Source: Thermoplasmata archaeon (GTDB lineage Archaea; Thermoplasmatota; Thermoplasmata; UBA184). Taken from it: 8,582 nucleotides of DNA. Below, in pieces: positions 6,821-8,582 of this stretch (within the stretch, counting starts at the first letter, position 1; every line of letters starts with the position of its first letter). The stretch is from assembly GCA_030039915.1 (NCBI GenBank), contig JASHUP010000152.1, positions 1 to 8,582 of the forward strand, in the 5' to 3' direction. Under the pieces are notes generated by a model. It was not told the DNA's origin, searched no databases, and saw nothing but the letters and a program-made list of their open reading frames with translations. The position numbers and the translations under genes are program-made.

Positions 6821-7999
6821 ATGACGAAGATGGTTCTTTCCGGCAACTCGGCCCAAGCCCATGCGGCCCGGCTCGCCCGCGTGCAGGTCGTCTCGGCGTA
6901 TCCGATCACCCCGCAGACCACGATCGTCGAGAAGATCGCCGATTTCGTCGCGATGGGTCAGCTGAAGGCGGAGTACATCCAGGTCGAGTCCGAGCACAGC
7001 GCGCTCCAGGTGGTGGTGAGCGCCTCCGGGCTCGGCGCGCGCACCTACACGGCGACGTCCAGCCACGGTCTCCTGCTCATGCACGAGCTGGTCCATTGGG
7101 CCTCCGGCGCGCGCAGCCCGGTCGTCATGGGCGTCATCAACCGCGCCGTCGGCCCGCCCTGGAACATCGGCGCGGACCACACCGACACGATGAGCCAGCG
7201 GGACACCGGTTGGATCCAGTTCTACGCGGAGAGCAACCAGGAGGTGCTCGACACCGTCCTGATGGCGTTCCGACTCGCGGAGCACCCGGACGTTCGGCTC
7301 CCCGCGATGGTCACCGAAGACGCGTTCTACCTCTCCCACACCTCGGAAACCGTCGAGGTTCCGGACCAGGCGGTCGTCGACGGGTTCCTCCCTCCGCGGG
7401 TCCCGCACGCCACGCTCGTTCCCGGGACCGCGAGTCGTCTCGGCTCGTTCACCGGTCCCGACCGGTATGTCGATTTCCGACGCGAGTCCGCGAAGGCGAT
7501 GGAACGCGTGCCCGCGACCCTCGCGGTCGTCGAAGAAGAGTACCGACGGGCGACGGGCCGTTCGCACGGAGGCGCGGTACCGACCTATCGGGTCGACGAC
7601 GCCGACGCCGTGCTCATCACGATGGGCACGTCGACCACGACCGCCCGCGGGGTCGTCGACGCGATGCGGGCCGAGGGCAAGAAGGTCGGACTCGCGAAAC
7701 TCCGGCTCTTCCGGCCGTTCCCGAACGAGGAGGTTCGCGCGCTCGCCACCGTCACCGACCGGCTCGGCGTGGCCGACCGTTCGTATACCTTCGGCCCGAT
7801 GGGCGCCGCGGCGACCGAAGTGAGCGCGGCGCTCTACCCGTCCTCCCATCATCCTTCGGTTACCGGCTTCTACGCCGGCGTCGGGGGACGTGACGTCACG
7901 CCGCACGTGGTGCGGCGGATGTACGACACGTTGCTCTCGGGAGAAGAGCCCGAGGTCCATTGGGAGGACATCGAAGAGGAGGTGTCGGTCGATGGCTAA
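6821..7999 (+). CDS. porA: 2-oxoacid:ferredoxin oxidoreductase, alpha subunit
   Basis: The 392-residue alpha subunit of the CoA-acylating 2-oxoacid:ferredoxin oxidoreductase, which carries the pyrimidine-binding half of the TPP site. It shows RVQVVSAYPITPQT (about 20-33; Thr30 corresponds to a residue near the substrate in PFOR), the VESEHSA segment with the TPP-contacting Glu, ARTYTATSSHGLLLMHE (73-89), SQRDTGWIQFYAESNQEVLD and the domain II motifs KLRLFRPFP and GVGGRDVTP. The length is normal for archaeal PorA or VorA (about 390). The enzyme converts a 2-oxoacid plus CoA to acyl-CoA and CO2 with reduction of ferredoxin, or runs in reverse. AYPITPQT together with the beta-subunit features leaves pyruvate and branched-chain 2-oxoacids both possible, so the symbol porA is a family label. 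Its stop overlaps the beta start by 8 bases, which points to translational coupling. Confidence 0.94.
   Translation: MTKMVLSGNSAQAHAARLARVQVVSAYPITPQTTIVEKIADFVAMGQLKAEYIQVESEHSALQVVVSASGLGARTYTATSSHGLLLMHELVHWASGARSPVVMGVINRAVGPPWNIGADHTDTMSQRDTGWIQFYAESNQEVLDTVLMAFRLAEHPDVRLPAMVTEDAFYLSHTSETVEVPDQAVVDGFLPPRVPHATLVPGTASRLGSFTGPDRYVDFRRESAKAMERVPATLAVVEEEYRRATGRSHGGAVPTYRVDDADAVLITMGTSTTTARGVVDAMRAEGKKVGLAKLRLFRPFPNEEVRALATVTDRLGVADRSYTFGPMGAAATEVSAALYPSSHHPSVTGFYAGVGGRDVTPHVVRRMYDTLLSGEEPEVHWEDIEEEVSVDG
7976..7984 (+). promoter_or_regulatory. Strong Shine-Dalgarno site for the beta-subunit gene
   Basis: GAGGAGGTG lies inside the end of the alpha gene, with GGAGG ending 9 bases before the ATG at 7992. 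It is the best match to the 16S anti-Shine-Dalgarno in the window and fixes the start of the beta gene. Confidence 0.7.
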
Positions 8000-8582
8000 G
8001 CTCACCCTGCCCGCTCAGGAACTGATGTACTCGGGACACGCCGCCTGCCCGGGCTGCGGGGCCGCGCTCGCCATGCGGCTCTTGCTGAAGGGGCTCGGCC
8101 CCCGCACCGTCGTCGCGGTACCGGCGTGCTGCTGGACGGTGATCGCGACGCCGTACCCGACGACGGCGCTCGGGGTCGCGATGCTCGACAACCCGATCGA
8201 GGCGACCGGTGCGTCGATCTCGGGAGTCCGGGCGGCGCTCGACGCGATGGGCCAGAAGGACGTCACCGTGGTGGGGTTCGCCGGCGACGGCGGAACCGCG
8301 GACATCGGCCTCCAGGCGCTGAGCGGGATGCTCGAGCGTCGGACGAACGCCGTGTTCGTGATGTACGACAACGAGGCGTACATGAACACCGGGGACCAAC
8401 GGAGCGGGGAAACTCCGCTCGGGGCCTGGACGACCACCACGCCGGTGGAAGGACAGGATCACGGAAAGATCGAAGCGAAGAAGGACATGATGGCGATCGT
8501 CCTCGCCCACCGTCCCGTCTACGCCGCCACGCTCAACCCGAGCTTCCCCGAGGACTTCGAGCGGAAGGTCGAGAAGGCGAAG
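7992..8582 (+). CDS. porB: 2-oxoacid:ferredoxin oxidoreductase, beta subunit, 3' end outside window
   Basis: The first 197 residues of the beta subunit (usually about 290-330), which binds the diphosphate of TPP and one [4Fe-4S] cluster; the frame stays open to the window edge. Visible features are HAACPGCG (Cys19, Cys22), VPACCW (Cys46, Cys47), the TPP motif GDGGTADIG (99-106) followed by MYDNEAYMNTG (Asn127), and the GAWTTTTP loop. The fourth cluster cysteine is expected beyond the window. The PACC segment and the EATGASISG stretch recall the valine-type (VOR) beta subunit as I remember it, while pyruvate-type enzymes often carry a TGC-x-E stretch there; that needs a tree. The first ATG is supported by a strong Shine-Dalgarno and the 8-base overlap with the alpha gene. 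Confidence 0.94.
   Translation, partial: MAKLTLPAQELMYSGHAACPGCGAALAMRLLLKGLGPRTVVAVPACCWTVIATPYPTTALGVAMLDNPIEATGASISGVRAALDAMGQKDVTVVGFAGDGGTADIGLQALSGMLERRTNAVFVMYDNEAYMNTGDQRSGETPLGAWTTTTPVEGQDHGKIEAKKDMMAIVLAHRPVYAATLNPSFPEDFERKVEKAK

Noticed and set aside
6560..8005. 481-codon minus-strand ORF antisense to the alpha subunit
   Set aside because: It is an Arg/Asp/His-rich shadow of the well-conserved alpha-subunit frame.
1..8582. CRISPR arrays, tRNA or rRNA genes, insertion sequences, attachment sites
   Set aside because: I looked for regular repeats, tRNA arm motifs, transposase signatures and terminal inverted repeats and saw none.

Overview
The window is GC-rich DNA that reads best as archaeal. 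The evidence is an archaeal-layout 2-oxoacid:ferredoxin oxidoreductase operon, a TATA-like AT-rich box in an otherwise GC-rich intergenic gap, no Shine-Dalgarno before the divergent genes ilvE and porG(D), and clear Shine-Dalgarno motifs before the downstream genes porB and atl. A high-GC member of the Thermoplasmatota is my best guess. It rests on general resemblance, not on a marker gene.

Layout. Bases 1-1041 (+) hold the C-terminal catalytic part of an S9-family (DPP IV-like) serine peptidase whose start lies outside the window. Convergent to it, on the minus strand and read from right to left, are a 314-residue membrane protein (4357-3413) and a 723-residue membrane iron-sulfur protein (3295-1124). 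The two are paralogous over the length of the smaller one. The larger adds another copy of the same membrane module and a NapH/NosR-like polyferredoxin end. A TATA box with upstream repeats sits in the gap between them. Further right on the minus strand are ilvE (5856-4933) and an alkyltransferase-like DNA-damage-recognition gene (4872-4537). Divergent from ilvE, on the plus strand, is a tight operon: fused gamma-delta subunit (5954-6808), alpha subunit (6821-7999) and beta subunit (7992 to the window edge) of a CoA-acylating 2-oxoacid:ferredoxin oxidoreductase.

How the genes may work together. IlvE interconverts branched-chain amino acids and 2-oxoacids. The oxidoreductase converts a 2-oxoacid plus CoA to acyl-CoA, reducing ferredoxin. 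With the upstream peptidase this could form a peptide and amino-acid fermentation route, but the substrate of the oxidoreductase (pyruvate or branched-chain 2-oxoacids) cannot be settled by eye. The membrane iron-sulfur protein and its small paralogue are the least explained part of the window and the best candidate for an undescribed membrane electron-transfer system.
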